NCBI RefSeq assembly: GCF_963667685.1
Contig: NZ_OY763931.1
Location: 1,193,501 to 1,257,500 of the forward strand
Length of the DNA: 64,000 bases
From: Maridesulfovibrio sp.
GTDB lineage: Bacteria > Desulfobacterota > Desulfovibrionia > Desulfovibrionales > Desulfovibrionaceae
Direction: 5' to 3'
Positions 43,953-52,100 of this stretch are shown here, piece after piece (position 1 is the first letter of the stretch; the number at the start of each line of letters is the position of its first letter). The position numbers and the translations under genes were made by a program. A model generated the notes under the pieces. That model was given only the letters and a program-made list of their open reading frames with translations. It was not told the origin of the DNA and did not search any database.

Positions 43953-46136
43953 CTAAGACTTCAACTTTCTATCGATGTTAAATGAATTCACAGTACCTAG
44001 TATAGAGCGCACCTCCCCCTTAAGCTGAAGGTGCTTATCTGAAAGAGAATATTTCCCACCGCCCCAAGCCTGTATTTGACGTCCGCTGAGATCAAATGAA
44101 TTAATGAGCATATCCTTCCCTGTGAATGCCGCCCGCATTCGCGCTATGCTAAAATTAAGGCCCTGCCCGCCTTGGGGGTTGAAGGAAACAGCATCCAGCA
44201 GATCAATGAAAAAGCCCAATCGAGGGTCAAGGTTAGCAAGGTTAAAGATATGCAATCCATCAATTTTGGCCGAAGCTTCACCGCGCACGGATTTAACGAG
44301 CTTTTCTGAATTTCCACCCTGCATGAACACATTGGCGTTGAGATATATTTTACCGCGTAAAGACACAGAAAGGTCCTTGGCAAAACAGGCTATCAGGCTG
44401 GGCAGGCTGGTCCCCCGCCCCTTAACATTGCACTGCGCTGCCAGCTGATCACGAGCCAGCACTACGTCTGCATTTAAATTAAGATAGAAAAGCTTACCGC
44501 TGGCTTTAATCAGACCACGCTCGCTTCCTGAATGAACAAAAACCACCACATCACTGAACGGCCAATCATTATAATAAAATTTACGGATTGAGGCCTTGCC
44601 GCTTATGTCTCGCCCAAGCAAATTTTCAAAGTTGAAATCCTCAGGTGCGGCAGCAACTTTTGCAACCGAATCATCAACTTTTGTTTCAGGAATACGAATA
44701 CTCAAAGATTTCAGCTGCGCTTCATAGCCGGAGAGCTTATTACGTGGAGTATTGAAATATCCGGATGCTGAGATTCTGGTTTCCTTGTGTTTCAACTGGG
44801 TATCAAACGCAGTCCTCAAAGGATTTTTTTTTTCAGCCTCGCAAGTAATCTTGTAATCGAAAACAGAAAAATCAAGGGCCTCAGCCTTAAAACGAGCCTC
44901 TTTCAAATCAAAAGGAAAAACCAAAGAAGCCTGTGCCTTAAGATTTCCGCCAGTTGCTGAAGCCACGTTGAACCTACGCACTGAAACCACGGGTCTGCCG
45001 TCTTTCAGTTCCACATCGGCATCAATATCCGAAATACTAAGCTCCTGCTTGCGCCCGTCCAGTGATTCCAGCACCAGCTTGAGGTCCTTGGCACTGACCG
45101 TCATTTTGCCGGACAATCCCCTATTCTCCACTGAACCGGAAGGATTTGACAGGGCAACAGATTTGAAAACCAGCGTACCTTGCGGCTTAATGGATTTCAG
45201 CTTAGCAGATTCACAAAGTGATTGGGTGGCATTACGTCCCCGTGCACTTTTCTGGGCCATGGCATAGAGTTCCCCGGCATCAACCTTTGCTTCCTCAAGA
45301 GATACCTGAAAAGTACCGCCCTGCCCCATCTGTAAAACCAGTCCCTTACCACTGGAGGAGTCAAGAACCACGCCACCGGACTCAACATTCATGGTTCCGG
45401 CCGCACTGTCCACGCTGAATTTAAGGTCAGTTGTCTCAAACTTCCCGGCCTCTGCCAGTTCAGGAATGGTAGAATTGGAAAGATATCCGAAACCGTTTAG
45501 GAAACCGAGAAGTGAAGCCGGATCAATTGAGCATTGGCTGGCCTGAAGATTAAGCTTAAGCGGTGAAGTGGAAAGCATCTCCAGCCTTCCGGAAAATTTG
45601 AATCCCAACTCGGCAACAGAAGCGCTGCGGACATTAAATGCAAAACCGCCGCTACCTTTTTCGACACTTGCGGAAACAGTTAACGGTTCGGCATGGTAAG
45701 AATTTGTCAGCTGCACCCTGCCGGAAACAACATCTATTTTCTCGGGAAAAATAGCAGGCAGTTCCAAATACATGGTCTCTGTAGATTCGGAATCCGCCCC
45801 TTTGTGATGGGCAAGGGCTTTAACGTCAGGGTCCTGCAAAATTACGTGCCTAAGCTTGATCTCCCCGGTCAGCAGACTGGCAACATCAGGAAAAATCTCC
45901 ATTTGAGGAATGCGGACAGTATCCTCTCCGCTTTGAATACGAAGATTTTTGACCAGTAAGGAAGGAAAGGGGGAGTAATGGAGTTCTATGTCATCCATTA
46001 CCACCCCCATATCAGTCATATCGGAAAGCAGTACCTGCGCGGCATCGACAAGATGAATCCTGACCAGTACTATGGAACCGACCATTAACATGGCCGTAAG
46101 AATTCCACCAATAAGGATTCCTTTTTTATGTAACAC
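43953..46136 (-). CDS. AsmA-like envelope protein
   Basis: This 727-residue protein has one N-terminal transmembrane helix (about residues 8-27) and a long beta-rich periplasmic part. The opening VVMDDIELHYSPFPSLLVKNLRI and the C-terminal DMLINSFDLSGRQIQAWGGGKYSLSDKHLQLKGE are typical of AsmA/TamB-like proteins. Those bridge inner and outer membranes and move or regulate lipids. It is two bases from the next gene, so co-translation is likely. Confidence 0.75.
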   Translation of the reverse strand: MLHKKGILIGGILTAMLMVGSIVLVRIHLVDAAQVLLSDMTDMGVVMDDIELHYSPFPSLLVKNLRIQSGEDTVRIPQMEIFPDVASLLTGEIKLRHVILQDPDVKALAHHKGADSESTETMYLELPAIFPEKIDVVSGRVQLTNSYHAEPLTVSASVEKGSGGFAFNVRSASVAELGFKFSGRLEMLSTSPLKLNLQASQCSIDPASLLGFLNGFGYLSNSTIPELAEAGKFETTDLKFSVDSAAGTMNVESGGVVLDSSSGKGLVLQMGQGGTFQVSLEEAKVDAGELYAMAQKSARGRNATQSLCESAKLKSIKPQGTLVFKSVALSNPSGSVENRGLSGKMTVSAKDLKLVLESLDGRKQELSISDIDADVELKDGRPVVSVRRFNVASATGGNLKAQASLVFPFDLKEARFKAEALDFSVFDYKITCEAEKKNPLRTAFDTQLKHKETRISASGYFNTPRNKLSGYEAQLKSLSIRIPETKVDDSVAKVAAAPEDFNFENLLGRDISGKASIRKFYYNDWPFSDVVVFVHSGSERGLIKASGKLFYLNLNADVVLARDQLAAQCNVKGRGTSLPSLIACFAKDLSVSLRGKIYLNANVFMQGGNSEKLVKSVRGEASAKIDGLHIFNLANLDPRLGFFIDLLDAVSFNPQGGQGLNFSIARMRAAFTGKDMLINSFDLSGRQIQAWGGGKYSLSDKHLQLKGEVRSILGTVNSFNIDRKLKS

Positions 46137-46154
46137 GCAACACCGCCCTTCTAT

Positions 46155-47120
46155 TTACTTGAGAACGAAAACAACCCTTGCTTGCGCAAGCAGGTTATAC
46201 TTCTGGTCATACGCAAATACGGTAGAAGCATCTTCAACACTGACCACGGCGTCAGTCACATTTTGTACGGTCTTGCCCTTGAGCACCATGGGTGACTTGC
46301 TGCCCCATGATTCAAGCAATGCCCGGGCCTTTTGCAAATCAGTAGTATAGCCGCCGCACCCCCGTTCAATCAGAACCTGATTAAGAACCTTTGAAGGATC
46401 GAAAAGAACTTCATTCTTTTCAGTCAGAATACGGTTAACCAGAGCGGGTTTGAAATCAAAATTACGGACATCAACAATTATACCGTCAACCGGAGTCGCC
46501 ACAGCCTCCTGAATCTTTTGCGATGCAGGCTCAGTAGTCTGGACCGGAGCTTCTACCTTCTCTGTTTCTTCCGGGGCCTGAACATTTTCAGCCTTGGCTG
46601 GAACTTCATCAATCTTCTGTTCTACTGCTGGAACAACCACTTCCGGCAGGGTTTCAGGCTTAAAAGCCGGGATATCGCGGACTTTCAATTCCTCAGGCTC
46701 TTTGACGATGATTTCGTCAAATGCGCTGTAAACAGAATCGCGGCCATGCAGGTTCAGCCTCAAACAAACACGGGCATAACCTTCAGTACGATCAAAAGAT
46801 TCACCGCAAGGCACAGCGCCGCGCAAGGTTCCCTGAACAGTAGTGCGAACCCGCTCGCTGGTAAGCATTCCGTCACGCACAGTGGTTGTACCACTCAGCC
46901 GCAACCCCTGAAAGATTTCAAGCATCCTTCTCTGGGCGACCACTTCTGCGGCGCGCTTTGCCCGGTAGCGGCTCTGCCCGGCTTCGGATTCACCGATGAC
47001 CTGAATATAGCCCTTCTGAAACACTTCATCCGCATTCACGACTTCAACAATCTTTTCCCCGGCAACAGCGGAGCCGGCAAAAAGCACTACCGCAATCAGG
47101 GCGAGCAATAATTTTTTCAC
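46155..47120 (-). CDS. LPP20-domain exported protein
   Basis: The product has 321 residues from GTG 47120 (MKKLLLALIAVVLFAGSAVAGEK), chosen because GGAGG is about seven bases upstream. A signal peptide is followed by an LPP20-like domain (GYIQVIGESEAGQSRYRAKRAAEVVAQRRMLEIFQGL), as in FlgP-type proteins. A Pro/Glu-rich linker and a C-terminal domain (IIVDVRNFDFKPALVNRIL ...) complete it. LPP20 proteins in Vibrio and Campylobacter build rings around flagella. A similar ring role here is only a hypothesis. Confidence 0.7.
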   Translation of the reverse strand: MKKLLLALIAVVLFAGSAVAGEKIVEVVNADEVFQKGYIQVIGESEAGQSRYRAKRAAEVVAQRRMLEIFQGLRLSGTTTVRDGMLTSERVRTTVQGTLRGAVPCGESFDRTEGYARVCLRLNLHGRDSVYSAFDEIIVKEPEELKVRDIPAFKPETLPEVVVPAVEQKIDEVPAKAENVQAPEETEKVEAPVQTTEPASQKIQEAVATPVDGIIVDVRNFDFKPALVNRILTEKNEVLFDPSKVLNQVLIERGCGGYTTDLQKARALLESWGSKSPMVLKGKTVQNVTDAVVSVEDASTVFAYDQKYNLLAQARVVFVLK

Positions 47121-47134
47121 GTTATCCTCCACTG

Positions 47135-48340
47135 TTAATAAATATTCATTATATTACGTAAACGCATTAAGGAAAGGATCAGGTCTGCACCGTCCATATT
47201 GGAATCAGGCCGAAAAGCACCGGATAGGTCTGTTTCCATCAAATTGCGGTTAACTACAGTAACAATGGCGTTATACCATGCGTCTGTAGCTTCAACGTCA
47301 GGATAGAGAGACTTCTTCTGCCCCATATGCTGGGTAGACATCTCGTCATCACCGGTAAGCTTGATAAGTACATCCTCAAGCACAAACGCCAGCTCCTTGC
47401 GGGTCATAGACTTGGCAGGATGGAAAAGATACGCGTGGGTCTGCTCATCATAAGTGGGTTCAAGACCGCGAACATGCCATTTGAGTACAGTCATTATTTC
47501 CGGCTCGAACATATGCCCCACTACATCAGCTGGAGTGAACTCAGCCTTCATATCTGTTCCGGGAACTGGGATACGACCAGCGAAAAGCCTATCCAGATGC
47601 AGTTCATCAACCAGCAGGGCAGCGACATCAGCCCTGTCTACTTCTTCCTTAACCGCAATCTTCTTGGCAACGTCGGTAAGGGTATAGTTGCTCATAGCCC
47701 GCAGGATTTTCTGTGCCCGGTTATAGAGGGCGTTAGCTTTGTCATGCCACTTGCCCGGAGAGGCAGCCAGTACTATACCCAGTACATCTTCAGCTTTGCG
47801 AAATTCGCCACCTTTAAAGTAAGCCATGCCCATGAAATAATGGACGGCTTCGGTCTGGCGATAATAAGGAAGGTCTTCTTCAAGCACATACTTGAGCATC
47901 AGCTTGGCATCAACGTAAAGGTCTTCCGCCCTTTGCAGCCAGCCGCGAGAAGCTATATGGGTATAAACCCGAATTCCAGTTACATAAACGCTGAATTTCT
48001 GGGAACGGTCCCTTCTGGCCTCGGAGACAGCCTTATCAAACTGGTCAATAGCCCTTTCAGCATCTACGGCACTGTATTCAGCGTCACTCTCGCTCTCGGC
48101 GCGGATAGCGTATACAAGGGCCTTACCGGCAATGGCCGGGGCAAATTCATCATCAAGAGCCACTGCCCTTTCAAAACGGGCAAAAGCTTTATCAGGCATG
48201 CCTTGATCTATCAGCTCCATGCCCATCAGATAATGATGGGCTGGATTATCTTCGATAGACATGGGTTTTACTTTTTTTCCGCATCCCGCAAGGGATAGAA
48301 TCAAAAGCAGGCCCGTTAAAAATACTAAATATTTTTTCAT
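47135..48340 (-). CDS. TPR lipoprotein with SLH-like C-terminus
   Basis: The product has 401 residues from ATG 48340 (MKKYLVFLTGLLLILSLAGC), preceded by AAGGAGGATAACAGG. The lipobox is LAGC. TPR repeats occupy about residues 35-210. The C-terminal half has two or three S-layer-homology-like repeats (KSMTRKELAFVLEDVLIKL, ..., SGAFRPDSNMDGADLILSLMRL). SLH domains commonly bind cell-wall or outer-membrane-linked polysaccharide. It lies between the FlgT-like and LPP20-like genes. Confidence 0.72.
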   Translation of the reverse strand: MKKYLVFLTGLLLILSLAGCGKKVKPMSIEDNPAHHYLMGMELIDQGMPDKAFARFERAVALDDEFAPAIAGKALVYAIRAESESDAEYSAVDAERAIDQFDKAVSEARRDRSQKFSVYVTGIRVYTHIASRGWLQRAEDLYVDAKLMLKYVLEEDLPYYRQTEAVHYFMGMAYFKGGEFRKAEDVLGIVLAASPGKWHDKANALYNRAQKILRAMSNYTLTDVAKKIAVKEEVDRADVAALLVDELHLDRLFAGRIPVPGTDMKAEFTPADVVGHMFEPEIMTVLKWHVRGLEPTYDEQTHAYLFHPAKSMTRKELAFVLEDVLIKLTGDDEMSTQHMGQKKSLYPDVEATDAWYNAIVTVVNRNLMETDLSGAFRPDSNMDGADLILSLMRLRNIMNIY

Positions 48341-48460
48341 CCTGTTATCCTCCTTGCAGTGGATGCGTTCCGCCGGCAATCATGATTTACCTGCATGCTG
48401 CATCCACATTCTAAACAAACTAGTAAAAACAGGCTCGTTTATCCTGCCGCTGAATGTCGA

Positions 48461-49567
48461 CTAAAAACCTTCAGGATTCTGCCACCGGAATCTCATATTC
48501 CGACCTTCCATCCTGCTCTGAAACTTCACTACTCCTTCATTTTTAAGAGCGGTAGAAATCCGCTTGAATAGATTTTCAGCACGCAGGGTAGACCAGTAAG
48601 TAACTTCCATATTCATCCCGTTCTGACGCGTGATCTCCTTACGTACAAAACCGGGAACTTCCTCAAGAGTCGTGCAGACAGAAGGTAGCTCAGGAAAGCC
48701 GAGGAAGGTCAGCGAGTAACGAAACCCCTTGCCGCGATCCAGTTCGGATTCCATATTCTGCAGCAGTTCACGTGCAACACGTACAGAAGCCCAGTAAGTC
48801 TCCGGCTTGGCAGCTTCTACAGCACGTCTGTAGACTTCCGACGGCTTGCCGGAAAGACTTACGTATTGTTCCAGAGGACGCCTCACTTCGCCAACCTTGA
48901 GACCGTCTGAGATCCGCACACAAGTCATATGCATTACCGGATTCGCGTTGCGCGGAAGTTCAAGATCCACGGCGACTACATATTCAGCCTTGATCAAGCC
49001 GTTATACTTCGCTGCCTTTTTCAAGTTCATGGAGCCTTCAATTTCGCTATATCTGGCTCGAGCCATGGGCCAGTCAATGACTTCAAACTGGAATTTTTCC
49101 CTGAATGTACGCGAAACATCATGCACCAATTCTTTCATTGATTCCGGCGGGACAGAATCGAATCCGGCCCCGGAACCGAAAATGAGCAGCCGCGGCAGAC
49201 CGGACATCTTCTGCAGAATGGCAAGAGTTGTGTAATCAGAATACATCAGTTCACTGTCGACGACGGCGTCAATAGTGATGGCATAACCGTCAGCTGTGGC
49301 CCCTTCTTGCAACACTTTATAAGAGGCAACATACCCTTTGGAGTGACTGGCTATTTCGTCCCGGACCAGCACTCCGGAGTCCACAATCGAATCCGAAGCC
49401 ACTGCTGTTCCGATCTGCATTTCGACAGCAGTTCGCAGAGCGGAATTAAGCGCCTGCTGACGGTCAATTCCCTCGCCGGTGGCCTCCACGGCAAAAGCCG
49501 TGGCGGCTGCCAGCAAGACTGCTAATGAAATTGCAACCACTTGAAGGTACAATTTTGTTAAGGACAT
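48461..49567 (-). CDS. FlgT-N-like exported protein
   Basis: The product has 368 residues from ATG 49567 (MSLTKLYLQVVAISLAVLLAAATAFA). Directly after the signal peptide, VEATGEGIDRQQALNSALRTAVEMQIGTAV ... IASHSKGYVASYKVLQE has the layout of the FlgT N-terminal/LPP20-like domain. The middle contains a FGSGAGFDSVPPESMKELVHDVSRTF segment, with CsgG-like strands after it. Vibrio FlgT forms the H-ring of the flagellar motor. This locus has no flagellar genes, so the homologue may serve another envelope structure. Confidence 0.6.
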   Translation of the reverse strand: MSLTKLYLQVVAISLAVLLAAATAFAVEATGEGIDRQQALNSALRTAVEMQIGTAVASDSIVDSGVLVRDEIASHSKGYVASYKVLQEGATADGYAITIDAVVDSELMYSDYTTLAILQKMSGLPRLLIFGSGAGFDSVPPESMKELVHDVSRTFREKFQFEVIDWPMARARYSEIEGSMNLKKAAKYNGLIKAEYVVAVDLELPRNANPVMHMTCVRISDGLKVGEVRRPLEQYVSLSGKPSEVYRRAVEAAKPETYWASVRVARELLQNMESELDRGKGFRYSLTFLGFPELPSVCTTLEEVPGFVRKEITRQNGMNMEVTYWSTLRAENLFKRISTALKNEGVVKFQSRMEGRNMRFRWQNPEGF

Positions 49568-49596
49568 ACAGACCTCATATTTTTCGGCAGATGGAT

Positions 49597-50532
49597 CTAC
49601 CATTCACTGTTGCTCTGCTTCCTGCGCTGCTTCACACGGTGCTGCTTGACAATCTTCACTTCGTTGCCGGAAATGTAGACACGGCCCTGCATATTCAGCT
49701 TTCTGAGCATGCGAACCATGTTACGCTTCAGATGAGCGGAATCAATAGAGGACTTGTACCAGAGTTCGTGGTGTGAGGAAGTATTCAGGGCGTTGCTCTT
49801 GGGTCTGTGGCTGTCATAACCGGTAAAAATTGTGATGTAATCTTCAACATCAAGCATATCATCGTCGCTGAATCCGTCAAAAACCAGATTCCATTCGAGC
49901 AGACGTCCGCCGGAACCGATACCGGAACCTCCGCCAGCTCCTGAACCGTCAACCGCAGAGTCGCTTCCGCCTTCAGGGTGATACTGACCAAGACGATCAG
50001 CAAGAACGGCACCCACATCGGACCCGATAATCTTGGAGAGCTTGCCGACCGCTTCGAGAACGTCATTGCGGCTGTAAGGACTGGGGACAAGTTGATACTG
50101 TTGAGGTTCTGATTCAAAGTTACCCAATCTTGAACCGTCCCAAACGGAAAGCAGACGGCCTTCAATTCGTGCTGTAACCCTTACGCTGTTCTGGTTAGTC
50201 TTGGCATTGGGGTAAATACTGAAAATACAGAGCACATCAATACCGGCATCCTTGGCGATCTGGATCAGCTCAGCATCATTGCGTCTGCTACGCCCCTGAA
50301 CATGAGTTATATGGGTCAAGGCGGTTTCGTCTTTTACATCAAAGCCGAGATTAACCATTTCATTGGAAATTGCGTTGAGAACGCGTTTAAAAACACGGGA
50401 ATTACGGGGTACGGTATCAGGATCAGAGTCTTCCCCTACAATCATAACCCGCGGCAGGTCTGTCGCTAGTGCAATTGAAGGTGCTACCAGAAAGCAGCCT
50501 ATAGCGATGAGAAGCAGTATTATTTTCCTCAT
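49597..50532 (-). CDS. Exported protein, first gene of the envelope operon
   Basis: This 311-residue protein has a signal peptide (ending ALA before TDLPRVM). A domain with VMIVGEDSDPDTVPRNSRVFKRVLNAISNEMVNLGFDV and LCIFSIYPNAK resembles the nucleoside-hydrolase-like fold of CsgG/TolB-type lipoproteins. A Gly/Ser/Asp-rich linker (about 190-210) precedes a basic C-terminal domain. No family name can be given. It overlaps the region before the FlgT-like start by a few bases and heads the operon. Confidence 0.6.
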   Translation of the reverse strand: MRKIILLLIAIGCFLVAPSIALATDLPRVMIVGEDSDPDTVPRNSRVFKRVLNAISNEMVNLGFDVKDETALTHITHVQGRSRRNDAELIQIAKDAGIDVLCIFSIYPNAKTNQNSVRVTARIEGRLLSVWDGSRLGNFESEPQQYQLVPSPYSRNDVLEAVGKLSKIIGSDVGAVLADRLGQYHPEGGSDSAVDGSGAGGGSGIGSGGRLLEWNLVFDGFSDDDMLDVEDYITIFTGYDSHRPKSNALNTSSHHELWYKSSIDSAHLKRNMVRMLRKLNMQGRVYISGNEVKIVKQHRVKQRRKQSNSEW

Positions 50533-50876
50533 GTCACTCTCCTTGAGAAATAAGTGGTTACATTTTTCCCGGTCAGCAGAAACGGGACGATTTCTATAAA
50601 CACAAACTTTTAATCCAAAACACAGTTACTGACAGTCGCCCTTGCCTAACGAGTTTATAAATAAAAACATCCATGAATGTTATACTTGTTCTGCTTCATC
50701 CCCCCCGTTGACCGTGTTGTGTTGCATATGTCCATATTGGAACTATGGATATTGCATCTATAACACACGTCGGTGATATTTATCCACGTTTTTTATATTG
50801 AAACTATTGAAAACAAAAAAGCCGCTATGACATCATCATAGCGGCTTTTCTATTTCCAGATTGGATAAGTAAAAAA
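50533..50876. promoter_or_regulatory. Promoter region of the envelope operon and yajQ terminator
   Basis: This 344-bp region carries a dyad ATGTCCATA (50728-50736) / TATGGATAT (50744-50752), flanked by two TTGCAT copies (50722-50727 and 50752-50757). It lies about 200 bp upstream of the operon's first gene. The perfect AAAAGCCGCTATGA/TCATAGCGGCTTTT hairpin (50817-50849) lies at the yajQ end. Confidence 0.45.
50815..50851. terminator. Terminator after yajQ
   Basis: AAAAGCCGCTATGA (50817-50830), loop CATCA and TCATAGCGGCTTTT (50836-50849) form a 14-bp stem. A/T tracts on both sides allow it to work in both directions, chiefly for the minus-strand yajQ gene. Confidence 0.9.
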
Positions 50877-51368
50877 CTATTTTTTCATATTCACGAACTG
50901 GAAAGGCATGTCTATATCTGACTCTTTCACAAGAGATATAACAGATTGCAGATCGTCCAGTTTTTTACCGGTAACGCGAACCTGATCATCCTGAATGGCT
51001 GCCTGCACCTTTATTTTTGATGCTTTAATCAATTTAACAATCTTTTTGGCAGTATCTTTATCAATGCCTTCCTTGAGTTTAACTTCCTGCTTCAACTGAC
51101 CGTTTGAAGTAGGCTCAAACTTGCCGAAATCAAGGAATCGCGGATCGACTTTACGTCTGGTGAAATGCGTAATCATCATATCCTTTACGGCTTTGATTTT
51201 CATTTCATCCCCGGTCACTAGGTTGATTGTGTTGTTCTTCTTATTCAGGGTAAGTTCGGTGTTAACACCACGAAAATCATAACGTGTCTCAACTTCTTTG
51301 AGTACGTTGTTAACAGCGTTGTCGACTTCCTGAGCGTCGATCTGGCTGACGATATCAAACGATGGCAT
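50877..51368 (-). CDS. yajQ: YajQ-family nucleotide-binding protein
   Basis: This 163-residue protein has the family start [34 protein letters not shown] and the [20 protein letters not shown] motif. The C-terminal [34 protein letters not shown] completes the two-domain YajQ fold. YajQ proteins bind nucleotides or RNA, and one relative binds cyclic-di-GMP. That is notable beside the EAL and HD-GYP genes, but function here is not shown. Confidence 0.95.
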   Translation of the reverse strand: MPSFDIVSQIDAQEVDNAVNNVLKEVETRYDFRGVNTELTLNKKNNTINLVTGDEMKIKAVKDMMITHFTRRKVDPRFLDFGKFEPTSNGQLKQEVKLKEGIDKDTAKKIVKLIKASKIKVQAAIQDDQVRVTGKKLDDLQSVISLVKESDIDMPFQFVNMKK

Positions 51369-51457
51369 GGTATATCCTCCATAAAATTACTTGCTGTCTG
51401 AATTCGTCTGTAATCTAACAATCAGAAAGACTTAGTCAAGTACCGATAAATCCCATT

Positions 51458-51787
51458 TCAGGACAATAAAGCCTCATCAACAGAAGAATAGATATTAAAA
51501 ATTGTATCAAGCTTGGTAAGCTTAAATATCTGTTCCATCCTTGGGTGCAACCCTGCGAGCAGCAAACAGCCTTCATTAGGCAGCACATGAACAGCTGGAA
51601 TAAGACCGGCAAGAGCACTGGAATCCATAAAACCGACTGAAGAAAGATCTAAGACAAATTTATGATCGCCCGCACCCACAAGACTGGAAAGGAGATCAGA
51701 CAAAGCTGTATGATTAGCACTGTCGACCCTGTCATCAGCCACCCGTAGAACGACGAAATCTCCAACCTTTTCCTGAGCTAGAACCAT
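51458..51787 (-). CDS. STAS-domain protein (anti-sigma factor antagonist type)
   Basis: This 109-residue single STAS domain carries FVLDLSSVGFMDSSALAGLI, with the phosphorylatable serine in MDSSAL, and a GLHPRMEQIFKLTKLDTIFNIYSSVDEAL tail. Such SpoIIAA-like proteins switch partners by serine phosphorylation. No partner kinase or phosphatase gene is adjacent. It stands alone on the minus strand. Confidence 0.9.
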   Translation of the reverse strand: MVLAQEKVGDFVVLRVADDRVDSANHTALSDLLSSLVGAGDHKFVLDLSSVGFMDSSALAGLIPAVHVLPNEGCLLLAGLHPRMEQIFKLTKLDTIFNIYSSVDEALLS

Positions 51788-52100
51788 AGCTTGCTCCCGA
51801 ATAGATATAAATTACCCCGCACCCCGAGTAAAAGTTTCGTAAGCTCAATGCTTTTGAAACAATTGCTGCAAATATTTAACATCCATATCACCATAGAGCA
51901 ACATGTTATTATTTTACAATTAAAAACCCTACATACTGGACTTTTGATGACCCGAGAAGAATATAATCTATGAATACAAATTTATTTCAGCATTAATCAA
52001 TAAAATTTTATACTTAGTATGACATATTTCCATCTATCAGCGCCGGGATGCAGCAGATAAAAAAGGCCGGGAAATAAATCTCCCGGCCATTTTATACACA
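51788..52100. other. Intergenic region STAS gene / EIIC-EAL gene
   Basis: This 313-bp AT-rich stretch has no credible gene. It should hold the STAS gene promoter on its left side and contains the EIIC-EAL terminator at 52059-52088. Confidence 0.6.
52059..52088 (-). terminator. Terminator after the EIIC-EAL gene
   Basis: On the minus strand GGCCGGGA and TCCCGGCC (plus-strand 52081-52088 and 52065-52072) form an 8-bp stem with an eight-base loop. It is followed by T6 (plus-strand A at 52059-52064). Confidence 0.85.

Noticed and set aside
47327-48298. 323-codon plus-strand frame opposite the TPR/SLH lipoprotein gene
   Set aside because: The minus-strand gene has a lipobox, TPR repeats and a ribosome-binding site; the antisense frame has none.
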